Source of the DNA: Ignavibacteria bacterium
GTDB lineage: Bacteria > Bacteroidota > Ignavibacteria > Tepidaquicellales > Tepidaquicellaceae
DNA: 64,000 nucleotides
Direction of reading: 5' to 3'
Assembly (NCBI GenBank): GCA_016710985.1
Contig: JADJTX010000025.1
Location: 47,936 to 111,935, forward strand
This document shows positions 35,346-44,808 of this stretch, piece by piece. The notes beneath the pieces are model-generated. The model did not search any database and was not told the DNA's origin. It saw only the letters and a list, made by a program, of their open reading frames with translations. The first letter of the stretch is position 1. Every line of letters starts with the position of its first letter. Position numbers and translations under genes: made by a program.

Positions 35346-37783
35346 AGGTACAATCTTGATTACAAATATACTGGAGTTGTTAAAGGTTAAAAGCACGTCT
35401 GACAAATCAGTAAGATCATCTCCGTCAACATCTGAAATACTGTATCCGGATACAAAAGCTGATGCATTATTGAAGGCAATTGTTATGTCATTCAGATCTA
35501 CAAAACCGTTCTGATCAATGTCACCGCTGAATACTGCAAACTTAACCGGTGAAGTGTCAACCTGTTTCATGTTATTTCCAAAAGCTTTTGATGAAAGATC
35601 CGTGAAGTTATATTGAGCCTGTTTAGTAAATTGAGTAAATCTGATAACCGAAGAGCTCCAGGTCTCAATTGAATTACGGTGTTTTAAAACAAGAAAATAA
35701 TCAGTCAGCGGCTGAGCTTTTGTAAAAGAGACTTGGGCAGATCCCGACGAATTCAGTTTAGCTTTAGATGAATCTAAAATGGGATAAGGGAAAACAGATG
35801 ACCGGAGCTGAAATCTCACAGTATCAGCAATCATTGAATCTGTCGATGCATTATAAAATCCTTCAATCAGTGAAGAGCAGTCAAGATTGAGGGAAAGTGA
35901 ATTATTATTATTTATCTGCAGACCCCAGCTGATCAGCACACCTGTATCTGCTCCGCCGTCATCAATGACACTAAGTATCCATTTCCCTTTTGAACTATTT
36001 CCTGAAAGATAGCATCAAGATCGAACTGAGGTTTTATCTTAGGTCCGAAATTTATGTATCTGCCGCTGATCAAAGAGCTGTCGGCATCAGAGTCAAATAC
36101 AGTTACAAGATTATCTGTACTGTCCATCAAAGAAGTATTCGCAAAAAATTCAGTTGAACCTCCAAGAGGGCTTGTTAATGTCAGTCTTAAATTACTTTCT
36201 CCGGTATGATTTAGCGCAACATAAATATTCATATCAGTAATTGACTCGGCTGTAAAAATTTCTATTGTGTCTTTAATTGTTCCTGATGTACCTGAAACCG
36301 GGATTCTTTTCTGAGGCATGCTGAGATAGTAACCGTTCTGAAACTGTCCAGGAGAAAAATTATTTAGCGGCGACTGGGGAAAATTAGAGAAAAAACCGGT
36401 ATTGAAATTGAAAACTACGTTATCTCTTAAATTCAATCTTGGTCCGCCCTCAGTATTAGGCAGAGAAGAGGCGTCAAAGTTATAGACGGCATTTAGGGAC
36501 GCGTCATTATCATTAGTTTCATTTATTGAAGTAAACATCTGATTATTGATATCACTTATGTTTTTCAGATCACACGTTAACCGGAATTCATCAATAAATC
36601 CTGTGAAATTCGGTGCAAACGGATATGCGGCAACTAATATGGAATCAGGTCCGTCAATAATGTTTCCGGGAGTAAGGTTGCCTGTAGTACCGGGCTTTCC
36701 GTTTACAAAAAATTCATACCTGCCTGTAGCACCGAAATATGTAAATGCAACATGAGACCATCTTTCTTTTTTTACTGAATCATTGGAAACAATAAGTGTA
36801 TTATTGATGTAGGCATTTAATTTACCTGAAGAAACTTTCATTCCATAGTCGGGAGTAAGTATAGAGTAAGAACCTTTGAACAGAAGCCCGCAGTTATCTG
36901 ATTTTGGAAATATCCAAAACTCTATTGTCATCTTACTGGTAGGGCTGATGCTTGGACTATCAAAACCCGTAAGACCTCCTCCTCCTCCTCCGGAAAAATT
37001 CAGGCAATCACTGAACTGATGGATTCCTGAAGGTCTGTCATTAAGATCAAAAGCCGATACATTTCTGTTAAAAACATTATTTGATTTATCCGAGTAATCC
37101 ATAGTAGAGAATAAAGTACCGGAGCCGGTATTATTCTGAAATGGAATTGATAAAACTAAGTTGTTAAATATCCCGTCACCGCTGACTCCGATAGTAGACT
37201 TACGGAAGGCAATTATCTGAATTGAGATTAAGGCTTTATTCCAGATCCTGACCTCATCGATCTTTCCGTTGAATGGAGTTGACGAGCCGGAGATCCCTAT
37301 AAAGAGAGAATCCGGATTGCTTGTCGGAGCAGCTGCAGCAACTGTACTGGAAGTATCCGAAACCCCGTTCAAATAAATTACAAACTGATTTGTTGATGAA
37401 TTATAAGTTGCAGCCACGTGAGTCCACGTATTTACACTTAACGCTGTTGAAGATCTTGAAATGAGTCTCTGAGCTCCGTTAGTCGCAACCAGTATCCTTC
37501 CGTTAAACATTCTTAAGCAATATTTAAGAGAAGTCCCGAGTACGCCGCCTTTGGAAATAATACCTTTGGCTGTACCTGAAATACTTGACGGATTAATCAA
37601 GGCTTCTAATGTAAAACTGCCTGTGATGTCAAGAGAGGAAGAGTTAGGCACACTAACATAACTCGATGCATTGCCTGCGAACGATGCAGCCTGATTCCAG
37701 TACATTTGGGATAAGGAATCTCTGAATGAAAAAGTGAAAAGGGATAATGCTAATGAAATTGAAAAAAATAGTTTTGCTTTCAT
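35343..37783 (-). pseudogene. Secreted LamG protein (paralogue 3), split by one frameshift
   Basis: Two overlapping frames form one ~812-residue paralogue. The first (37783-35933) has signal peptide, LamG 1 (SLDITGSFTLEALINPSS), LamG 2 (KMTIEFWIFPKS, WSHVAFTYFGATG) and the P-like domain up to FDLDAIFQ, then 22 out-of-frame residues. The second (35939-35343) resumes with SWGLQINNNNS, HRNSIETWSS and the dockerin-like pair (DIDQNGFVDLNDIT, DVDGDDLTDLSDVL), ending NNSSIFVIKIVP. The break is at a T3 run (plus-strand AAA about 36005-36007); adding one T restores IFSGNSSKGKWILSVIDDGG, which matches the paralogues. Probably one functional gene with a sequence error; phase variation is possible but the run is short. 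Confidence 0.88.
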
Positions 37784-37830
37784 GATTACTTTATTTGTTT
37801 TTGAGATAGTAGATTTAAATTGTCAGTCAT

Positions 37831-37910
37831 CAGTCGTATCGTGAATCGTAAATGAATCGTGAATCAATTATTTAATTTGTAATTTAGAAATTAGTAATTA
37901 GTAATTAATC
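37831..37910. repeat. GAATCGT and TAATTAG heptamer units
   Basis: Three or four GAATCGT-type units (37835-37865) and then AATTAGT/TAATTAG units up to 37907. The stop codon of the LamG gene at 37905 is the last TAA of this array. Confidence 0.8.
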
Positions 37911-40343
37911 CAGAGGTGTTTTTTTCTGCACAAAGTTTATGGAATTATTATATGCAAGAAGCACATCATTAAGATCCGCCAGATTATTTCCGGTCAGGTC
38001 CTGGACAATAAAACCCGCGGCGAATTCGTTGGCTTTGTTTGAGATGCTTATTACATCACCGAGATCGATGAATCCGTTCTGATCCACGTCACCGCTGAAC
38101 ATTGCAAATCTAACAGGATCGTCATCTACTTGGATTTCATTTCCTCCGAATGTAGATACAATGGCAGATAATTGAAAACTCGTTACGGAAAATGAATACT
38201 TAAATAACACTATGATGTTGCTCCATATCTCTATTGAATTCCTGTGTTTCAGACTCAAAGTGTATAAAGTATCCGCGATTACATTTTTAAAGCTCATCTG
38301 ACTTTGACCGGTCTGATTCATTTCTCTTTTACACGAATCTACAATTTCATAAGGACTGAATTTTTTTCTGAGATACATAGTAATAGTATCTTTGACCGTA
38401 AAGTTAGTAGCCGGATTATAAAGTCCCTGAATGTAGTTTGATAAGAAAAAATTATTTTCTATAACCGGCATGTGGTTTATTTTTATTCCGCACATATTCA
38501 ATACACCCGTATCACCGGCAGCCAGATCATTGATCCTGATTTTCCAAACACCGAGTGACCTGTCTCCTGCAAATACAGAATTCATGTTATTTTGCGGTTT
38601 CATAGTTGTGTGAAACGAAACATATCTTCCGGATGCAAACGCACTGTCAGCCTGATCATCAAAAATTGTAACAAGACTGTTGTCAGCAGTTGATGATGAT
38701 AAATTGGAAACAATAAGTACTGAATCGTTATTCGGGGCTATAACGGTAATATTAAGAGAAGATAAGTTAGTGTGATTCAGAGCAATCATTACGTCTATAT
38801 CATTTATGACAGTGTCAAGATTAATTTTTTGCTGGTAAGTTGACGTTCCTGAAGAACCACTGCTTAAAGGAATCCTGTGATTTTCTTCACCCTGATAAAA
38901 TCCTTTTGGAAAAGAACCTGCAGGATCTCTGATCAGCGGAGAAACTGGTTTATACAGAGTGCTTCCCGGATTACTGAACTTTGCATTATTTCTGAAGTTC
39001 AATTTCGGACCTCCGCTTTCTGCATTGTCAGCTAAAGATCCGTCTAAGTTATAGCATATATTTACATCACCTTCAGGAGGTACATTTGCCTTCTCAATAG
39101 AATTAAACGTCATATTATAAATTCCATCATCACTGAAATGATGATCGAATATCCTGATTTCATCCATGAAGCCGTTGAAATCTCCGGTCGCTCCGGGAAC
39201 TCCGCCTACATACAAAGAATCCGTTCCCAACACCAGGTTACCCAAAAAAGGCTGTGCTCCGTTTCTGTATTTTCCGTTAATATGAAACTGAGGAACACCG
39301 TGATATTGCATTGTGAGTTTGGTCCATTCGTTTGCCGGAATATTAACATTAGAGCTTGCAGTCGATCCGTTTATTTTGACTTTCAATATTCCGTTCTCAA
39401 GAATAAGAGCATACTGATTCCCTTTTGTAATAAGATTACAGGTTTGATTGGAAGTTCGGGGATAAACCCAGCATTCAAGAGTTATAAAAAATCCGGTCGG
39501 GTCAAGAGTACTTGTATCTTTTGCTGCGAGGTAATCTTCATCACCGTCTAATTCTATATTATTATTCTGCGATAAAGTCTGCAATGGTCTGAAGCTTTGG
39601 TCTATAGCTGTTACATTTCTTGAGTTTCCGTTATTGCCATTTCCTGAAAGATCTCTGACAGTAAATCTTGTTCCTTCAGAGTTTTCTTTTTGAAATGGCA
39701 TTGATAATACAAGTCCCTGATAAATCCCTGTGGATGTACCGAGTGATGTTCTCATATTCTGAATTACTTCGGATGAAGATAATTCCCTGTTCCAAAGTCT
39801 TACTTCATCCAATTCACCATTCCAGTGTGTAGACCCTCCTGATATTCCAATGAACAAGGAATCTGTATTTGACAAAGGAGCAGCCCCTGCAACGATTGAA
39901 GATGTATCAAGTATTCCGTTAATATATATTTTAAAATCGCCGGAAGACGAGTTGTATGTTGTAGAGACATGTGTCCACTTATTCAGTGGGATGATGTTCG
40001 AATTTCTGCTGATGAGTCTCTGGGAACCGTTAGTATTAACAGTTATCCTTCCTGCAGTTGTAATTCTTACGGCATACCTTAGAGAAGTTCCGAGAGTTGA
40101 ACCTTTAGCGATTATTCCCCTGATAATACCCGAGTAAGAAGTCGGATTAACCCAGGCTTCAGCAGAAAAGCTTCCGGTTAAATTTAAGCTTGTTAAATTT
40201 GGAACAGAAACATAGCTGTAATTCAAAGATGCTCCGGTAAATTTTGCAGTCTGATTCCAGAACATCTGTGAAAATGCTTTTGAGGATGGCATTAAAAGTG
40301 TGAAAATAAAACAGATTAAAACAGAATTGTAGCACTTCTTCAT
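37905..40343 (-). CDS. Secreted LamG-LamG-P-domain protein with dockerin-like tail (paralogue 4)
   Basis: An 812-residue paralogue. Signal peptide MKKCYNSVLICFIFTLLMPS; LamG 1 (SLNLTGSFSAEAWVNPTS, WTHVSTTYNSSS, LDEVRLW); LamG 2 (FITLECWVYPRT, WTKLTMQYHG, MDEIRIF); P-like domain (LNITVIAPNND, GVWKIRIND); HRNSIEIWSN; dockerin-like pair (DVDQNGFIDLGDVI, DLTGNNLADLNDVL), ending NNSINFVQKKTPLD. It has a good ribosome site (AGGAGC, 4 nt before ATG) and a candidate TAnnTTTG box at 40529-40536, which would give a ~180-nt leader. It is first of three tandem LamG genes and divergent from the 524-aa helical protein. Confidence 0.88.
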   Translation of the reverse strand: MKKCYNSVLICFIFTLLMPSSKAFSQMFWNQTAKFTGASLNYSYVSVPNLTSLNLTGSFSAEAWVNPTSYSGIIRGIIAKGSTLGTSLRYAVRITTAGRITVNTNGSQRLISRNSNIIPLNKWTHVSTTYNSSSGDFKIYINGILDTSSIVAGAAPLSNTDSLFIGISGGSTHWNGELDEVRLWNRELSSSEVIQNMRTSLGTSTGIYQGLVLSMPFQKENSEGTRFTVRDLSGNGNNGNSRNVTAIDQSFRPLQTLSQNNNIELDGDEDYLAAKDTSTLDPTGFFITLECWVYPRTSNQTCNLITKGNQYALILENGILKVKINGSTASSNVNIPANEWTKLTMQYHGVPQFHINGKYRNGAQPFLGNLVLGTDSLYVGGVPGATGDFNGFMDEIRIFDHHFSDDGIYNMTFNSIEKANVPPEGDVNICYNLDGSLADNAESGGPKLNFRNNAKFSNPGSTLYKPVSPLIRDPAGSFPKGFYQGEENHRIPLSSGSSGTSTYQQKINLDTVINDIDVMIALNHTNLSSLNITVIAPNNDSVLIVSNLSSSTADNSLVTIFDDQADSAFASGRYVSFHTTMKPQNNMNSVFAGDRSLGVWKIRINDLAAGDTGVLNMCGIKINHMPVIENNFFLSNYIQGLYNPATNFTVKDTITMYLRKKFSPYEIVDSCKREMNQTGQSQMSFKNVIADTLYTLSLKHRNSIEIWSNIIVLFKYSFSVTSFQLSAIVSTFGGNEIQVDDDPVRFAMFSGDVDQNGFIDLGDVISISNKANEFAAGFIVQDLTGNNLADLNDVLLAYNNSINFVQKKTPLD

Positions 40344-40351
40344 TACTGCTC

Positions 40352-40376
40352 CTTTATTTATTTATTTATTTATTTT
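40352..40376. repeat. TTTA tetramer run
   Basis: Six TTTA units just upstream of the ribosome site of the LamG gene at 40343. A tract of this kind in a leader could vary in length. Confidence 0.85.
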
Positions 40377-40410
40377 TAAAATATGGATTTCAAAATTTTG
40401 GGTTTAGCTC

Positions 40411-40515
40411 AGCTCCTTTTCAAAAGGAGCTTTGCCTTCACCCCGCCATCATCCCTGATAGCTTATTGGAGAGTAATAAAGAACGGGTAAAAAAATCTTT
40501 TTGTCAGGGATGATG
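40411..40515. repeat. Palindrome plus inverted repeat in the divergent promoter region
   Basis: AGCTCCTTTTC / AAAAGGAGCT (40411-40431) is a near-perfect palindrome. CATCATCCCTGATA (40448-40461) and TGTCAGGGATGATG (40502-40515) form a second inverted pair 40 nt apart. On the minus strand both lie in the predicted leader of the LamG mRNA. Confidence 0.75.
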
Positions 40516-40528
40516 AAAAATTACATTA

Positions 40529-40536
40529 CAAAAATA
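40529..40536 (-). promoter_or_regulatory. Candidate -7 box for the LamG gene run
   Basis: On the minus strand TATTTTTG fits TAnnTTTG. It lies 186 nt before the ATG at 40343, upstream of the palindromes. Confidence 0.35.
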
Positions 40537-40633
40537 TACAGTTAGATTTCCTGTTCAAAATCAAAATTCCTCTATTCTTAGTTTCAAATTTAAAAAAAGA
40601 TTTGCTAAATGATTAATTTTAAAAGAAATTCAC

Positions 40634-40641
40634 TATTTTTG
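40634..40641 (+). promoter_or_regulatory. Candidate -7 box for the 524-aa helical protein
   Basis: TATTTTTG followed by TATAATTG; it lies 32 nt before ATG 40673. A TTTG at 40601 is 29 nt upstream, somewhat far for a -33 element. The same TTTGTATAATT string occurs in the box at 44747. Confidence 0.45.
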
Positions 40642-40672
40642 TATAATTGTTTCTAAATTAACCTTAGTCAGA

Positions 40673-42247
40673 ATGAAGTCGTCGGATGAAATTTTTCAGT
40701 TGATAAATTCCATGTCAGATAAAGAAAGGCGATTTTTCAGGAAAAAATACACATTGTTTGTGGCAGATGATGATAATAATTATATAAAATTGTTTGATGA
40801 AATCTCAAAGCAGATATCAGAAGGAGAAGATTATAATGAAAAAAAGATCAAGGAGGGAATTTATTCAGGAAAGTTTTTGAAAAATCTCTCATTTCATAAA
40901 AACTATCTATACAATACGATTTTAAACTCACTTTTATATTTCCATAAAGATTCAACAAATTTGTATTCGGTCAGAAGTCTTATTACCCAGGCGGAAATTC
41001 TCGAAAAAAAGCTTCTTCATGATCAAAGTCTGAAACTACTTCAACGCGCAATGAGAATATCTTTTGAATGTGATCTTTTAAATAGTCAGTATGAACTGGT
41101 AAATATTGAGAGGCGAATAATCAAATATAAAGGCAGTATAGAAGAGTATACTGTAAAAGCTGAAGAACTATTTAAAGAGCAGTACAGAATTCTTGAGCTT
41201 CAGAAAAATCTTACTGATTATTATTATTTGAACGAGAAGGTAGGAATATTTTTAAGAAGTTTTGGAACCGGCTGGGTAAGAAAAGAACAGGAGCTCCGTG
41301 AATTTGAAGAAATATATGAAAGTCCTCTTTTAAAGAATATCAAAAATGCAAAGTCTTTTTTAACAAGATATATTTTTTATAATTTACACCTTCAGTATCA
41401 GCTTACAAAAAACAATTTTGAGGAAGCATACAATATTGCAGTATTAGGTGTCGAACTGTGTGAAAGCAATTTAGCCAAACTAAAAGGGAATTTAGATAAT
41501 TATATTTTTTCTCTTAATAATCTTTTGAATTGCCAGGGAAGGACAGGCAGATTCGGAGAATGCGATATAACTGCTGACAAATTGAGAGCTATTGAAGATA
41601 AGTTTCCTGAAATGATTACGGAAACAAATAAGGTATTTATTTTCTATTCTGTATCTGTTCTGATGTTATCCATAAATATAAGCACTTTAGATATTGAGAA
41701 ACTGAAAGCTTTGAATATTGAAATCGAAAATGATTTTAAATTATATGAAGAAAAAATGATGGTTTATCAGAGAATAATTCTTTATTACTTTCTTACCTGT
41801 TCAAACCTGATACAGGGCGATTATGAAAAATGTATTTACTGGAATAGTAAAATATTCAATCTTGGCAAAACAGATCTTTCAGAAGATTATCAGTGCTATG
41901 CAAGGATAATTCAGCTTTTGGCATATTATGAACTCGGCTATATTGATTCTCTGGAGTATGCTTTGAAATCAGCGTATCATTTTATAAGCAGAAGGAAAAA
42001 GGTATATAAATATGAAAACATTATTCAAAAATATCTGAAAAAATCTTTCCGCATCAAAACTAATAATGAGATGAATGAAATATTCATTGAAATGAAAGCT
42101 GAACTGAAACCGCTGTTAAATGATCCGTTTGAAAAAAATGCTTTTGATGCATTTAATATACTTCCCTGGCTGGAAAGCAAAATTAAAAATATTCCGGTAG
42201 TGCAGGTTTTGAAGGAGAGTAAAAAATCATTAACCGTGAATCGTTAA
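40673..42247 (+). CDS. 524-aa all-helical TPR-like protein
   Basis: Function unknown. It opens with SSDEIFQLINSMSDKERRFF, a helical unit reminiscent of the family A N-termini (IIELLRTFSKNDIKRF), then TPR-like helical pairs throughout (QSLKLLQRAMRISFECDLLN, EAYNIAVLGVELCESNLAKL, YECYARIIQLLAYYELGY-type repeats). There is no signal peptide. It may be a distant third member of family A, but overall similarity is too weak to be sure by eye. It is divergent from LamG paralogue 4 with candidate promoters facing both ways. Its last codons GTG AAT CGT TAA match the GAATCGT repeat word. A bidirectional terminator lies ~200 bp downstream. Confidence 0.8.
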   Translation: MKSSDEIFQLINSMSDKERRFFRKKYTLFVADDDNNYIKLFDEISKQISEGEDYNEKKIKEGIYSGKFLKNLSFHKNYLYNTILNSLLYFHKDSTNLYSVRSLITQAEILEKKLLHDQSLKLLQRAMRISFECDLLNSQYELVNIERRIIKYKGSIEEYTVKAEELFKEQYRILELQKNLTDYYYLNEKVGIFLRSFGTGWVRKEQELREFEEIYESPLLKNIKNAKSFLTRYIFYNLHLQYQLTKNNFEEAYNIAVLGVELCESNLAKLKGNLDNYIFSLNNLLNCQGRTGRFGECDITADKLRAIEDKFPEMITETNKVFIFYSVSVLMLSINISTLDIEKLKALNIEIENDFKLYEEKMMVYQRIILYYFLTCSNLIQGDYEKCIYWNSKIFNLGKTDLSEDYQCYARIIQLLAYYELGYIDSLEYALKSAYHFISRRKKVYKYENIIQKYLKKSFRIKTNNEMNEIFIEMKAELKPLLNDPFEKNAFDAFNILPWLESKIKNIPVVQVLKESKKSLTVNR

Positions 42248-42432
42248 TTATTAAATAGTTATTCGTTACTGCTGTCGGATATTTACAAAGTACTTTTAAT
42301 GTTTTGGAAAAACTGCTGTCGGCTGACTTCACCGGATTAGTGAAGTTTACTGATAAAGTGAGATTAAACAGAAATAAATTTTTCTGAAGAGATTTAGGTG
42401 AACATGGAGATTGGATCTGATAAAGAACTTTA

Positions 42433-42469
42433 GAAAAAATAACTCCGGACGATGCCGGAGTTATTTTTT
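42433..42469. terminator. Bidirectional rho-independent terminator
   Basis: AACTCCGG / CCGGAGTT with loop ACGATG, flanked by A6 on the left and T7 on the right, between convergent genes (524-aa protein, plus; DUF4394 lipoprotein, minus). Confidence 0.9.
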
Positions 42470-42493
42470 AAATTACTAATTGAATGAGAATAT

Positions 42494-44050
42494 TTAAAAT
42501 CCAAGACCAATTGCAAAACCGGTAATTACATCATTTCCAATGAAGCGGGTTTGAGTATGCTGGCCTGTGGTGGTGTTTATTCTGTGAAGACTTGACCGGG
42601 AATCTGAGTGGAGAACAACATAGGCATTGTTGCTTTTTCCTCCAAAATCAAAACCATTTACAGCAGGGACATTTAAAGTAAGACCTGTGATATCTACTAA
42701 TGTACCGGCATTAGGCGGTATAACTTGATATAATTTATTGTTGATATGATTAATTGCAAAAAGTGTTGTCGAGGTTGTTCCTGCAAAATTATTACTGTAA
42801 GCTGCTGAAGTTACCTCAGGCGAACCTGGATTAATACTTCCGTCAACTATCACAGACCCGTCATTTGGATTAAACCTTCTGTTTGCTCCGGTATTACTAA
42901 TAATTCTGATTCGGTCTACTACAGGGTTAAAATCAAAACCAAAAGTTGTTCCCGGTATTGGCGGGTTTATATTATAGGCAAGAGTTGCAGCCCCGTTAGC
43001 AGAATTTATCGTGTAAATATTACTGTTACTTCCTAATGCATATAATTGACCATTTAACGGACGCATATCCAAACCAAGAATTGTTTCACCTGAAGATAAG
43101 CCGGTGATTGTTTTAGCTATGGTACTGTTACCTTCAAGACCAAAAATCAATAATTGATTTGTTGAAGTTGTAGCATAAGCAACAGACGATGTATATATTG
43201 CAAGTGCATTGAACTCAGTACCGGGAAAAGTTGCTACAACATTAACAGCACCGGTGTTTAAATTAACTTCAAACATAGTAGGTACATTATTTACTTTGTA
43301 TATTCCTAATGCCAAACCGGTCGGACCAATATCAAATCCACCTTCACCTTCAATATTTAAATTCAATGGGCCTACACTTACAAGTGTTCCGATGTTCGGA
43401 GGATCTTGTTTATAAAGTGTTTTAGAAATAATATCAATGTCGTATAAAGCTGTTGAGGTTGAACCTGCAAAATTATTAGTATAAGCTACGGCAGAAATTT
43501 GTGTTTTTGACTGAGCATTAATGGAACCATCCGTAGCTACTGTTGCGCCTGTTTCAGGATTAACTCTGAAATTCTGACCGGTATTGGTAACAATCCTGAT
43601 TCTGTCAACTGTAGGATTAAAATCAAATCCTGCAAGTGTTCCTGAGAGCGCAGGAGTAAAAGGACCTGTTCCGATCATTCTTGAAGCGCCTGTGATCGGG
43701 TTAATCACATAAATACGGCTGGTACTGCCTAATCCATACATCTGTCCTGTAGCCGGACGAAAGTCTATTCCAAGAATTGTTTCGCCCGGTTGCAAGCCTG
43801 TAAAGAACGCTGAATTGGAAGATGAAGGTGAACTGCCGTCAAGGTTGCTTAAGTTAAACTTGTCCAGCCTTGTACCATTTGCTAATAAATAAATTTCATT
43901 GTCAGAACCGGCAAAACCTCTTGGGTCATTAATTTGATTTGTTTCTGAAGTTGATGATGAAGATGTAATAACGTCCATATCTTTGTTACAGGATGAAATG
44001 GCAATCATTAAAATGATTGCTCCGCAGAATGTGAAAATTGATTTTTTCAT
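42494..44050 (-). CDS. DUF4394 lipoprotein, two tandem domains
   Basis: A 518-residue lipoprotein: lipobox IAISSC (Cys ~21), Ser/Thr-rich spacer, then two ~225-residue DUF4394 repeats with matching blocks: GETILGIDFRPATGQMYGLG / GETILGLDMRPLNGQLYALG, GFDFNPTVDRIRIVTNTGQN / GFDFNPVVDRIRIISNTGAN, and AVAYTNNFAGSTSTALYDID / SAAYSNNFAGTTSTTLFAIN. The pattern indicates a beta-propeller-like fold. Function is unknown; DUF4394 proteins are extracellular in many bacteria. It is monocistronic with a shared terminator at its 3' end. Confidence 0.9.
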   Translation of the reverse strand: MKKSIFTFCGAIILMIAISSCNKDMDVITSSSSTSETNQINDPRGFAGSDNEIYLLANGTRLDKFNLSNLDGSSPSSSNSAFFTGLQPGETILGIDFRPATGQMYGLGSTSRIYVINPITGASRMIGTGPFTPALSGTLAGFDFNPTVDRIRIVTNTGQNFRVNPETGATVATDGSINAQSKTQISAVAYTNNFAGSTSTALYDIDIISKTLYKQDPPNIGTLVSVGPLNLNIEGEGGFDIGPTGLALGIYKVNNVPTMFEVNLNTGAVNVVATFPGTEFNALAIYTSSVAYATTSTNQLLIFGLEGNSTIAKTITGLSSGETILGLDMRPLNGQLYALGSNSNIYTINSANGAATLAYNINPPIPGTTFGFDFNPVVDRIRIISNTGANRRFNPNDGSVIVDGSINPGSPEVTSAAYSNNFAGTTSTTLFAINHINNKLYQVIPPNAGTLVDITGLTLNVPAVNGFDFGGKSNNAYVVLHSDSRSSLHRINTTTGQHTQTRFIGNDVITGFAIGLGF

Positions 44051-44277
44051 TTTTTAATCTGATTTATAAATTATGAATTGTTAGTTGTAACTATAACGAA
44101 AGGAAATGCAGAATGGATTTAAAATATTTTGGTAGATAGTTCGGAGATGAACATGATGAAAATTGTGTGTAAGGTTAGTACTTCCTTTTTAAAATATTCT
44201 TAAGGATTGAAGAGGATTAAGAATTTATTTATGTTCTTACTTTCATTCAGGCTTGAACTTCAGCAAAAGCCGAAACA

Positions 44278-44592
44278 TTACATGTTCTGCTCGATCAATT
44301 GCTTTAAGACTATTCCCTGAACCACACCCGATTGTCTCCAAACTATTTTTCCGTTTTTGAAGAGGATCAGTGTAGGTACGCCCTGAATATTGTAAGCTGC
44401 AGATACCTTTGGATTTTTATCCACATCTATCTTGAGGATCATTGCCTTATTTCCAATCTCAGATTTCAGTTCATCTAGAATCGGCTTCATCATTTTACAC
44501 GGTCCGCACCAGGTAGCTGTAAAGTCTACAAGAACCAATGGCTCGCTTCTGAGTATTTCGCCAAAAGTTTTTTTCTTTTCTGCCGTTTCCAT
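44278..44592 (-). CDS. trxA: Thioredoxin
   Basis: A 104-residue thioredoxin without signal peptide, so a cytoplasmic disulfide reductase. The active site WCGPCK is at about 28-33, the cis-Pro motif is GVPTLILF, and DVDKNPKVSAAYNIQ is typical. The gene stands alone. Confidence 0.95.
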   Translation of the reverse strand: METAEKKKTFGEILRSEPLVLVDFTATWCGPCKMMKPILDELKSEIGNKAMILKIDVDKNPKVSAAYNIQGVPTLILFKNGKIVWRQSGVVQGIVLKQLIEQNM

Positions 44593-44746
44593 TATTAATA
44601 ATTTATTTTTTAGTTTGAAAAAGTTTTAACATAAAATAAGATAAGTAGTATTATCTGTCAATAACTATTTTCAGAGAGACAAGTATGCGCAATTTCAATA
44701 CTACGTTTTCATGAATTATGGTTCTTTAGTATTAATTCTATTTTCA

Positions 44747-44754
44747 TAGATTTG
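44747..44754 (+). promoter_or_regulatory. Candidate -7 box for the 626-aa secreted protein
   Basis: TAGATTTG followed by TATAATTC; it lies 55 nt before the ATG at 44809. No -33 element was recognised. Confidence 0.45.
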
Positions 44755-44808
44755 TATAATTCGAATACCAATTAAAACAAATTTCAAAACACTTAAACTG
44801 ATAAAATT

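Noticed and set aside
38000..40137. Plus-strand frames of 95-137 codons inside LamG genes
   Set aside because: Antisense shadows of strongly conserved minus-strand coding sequence.
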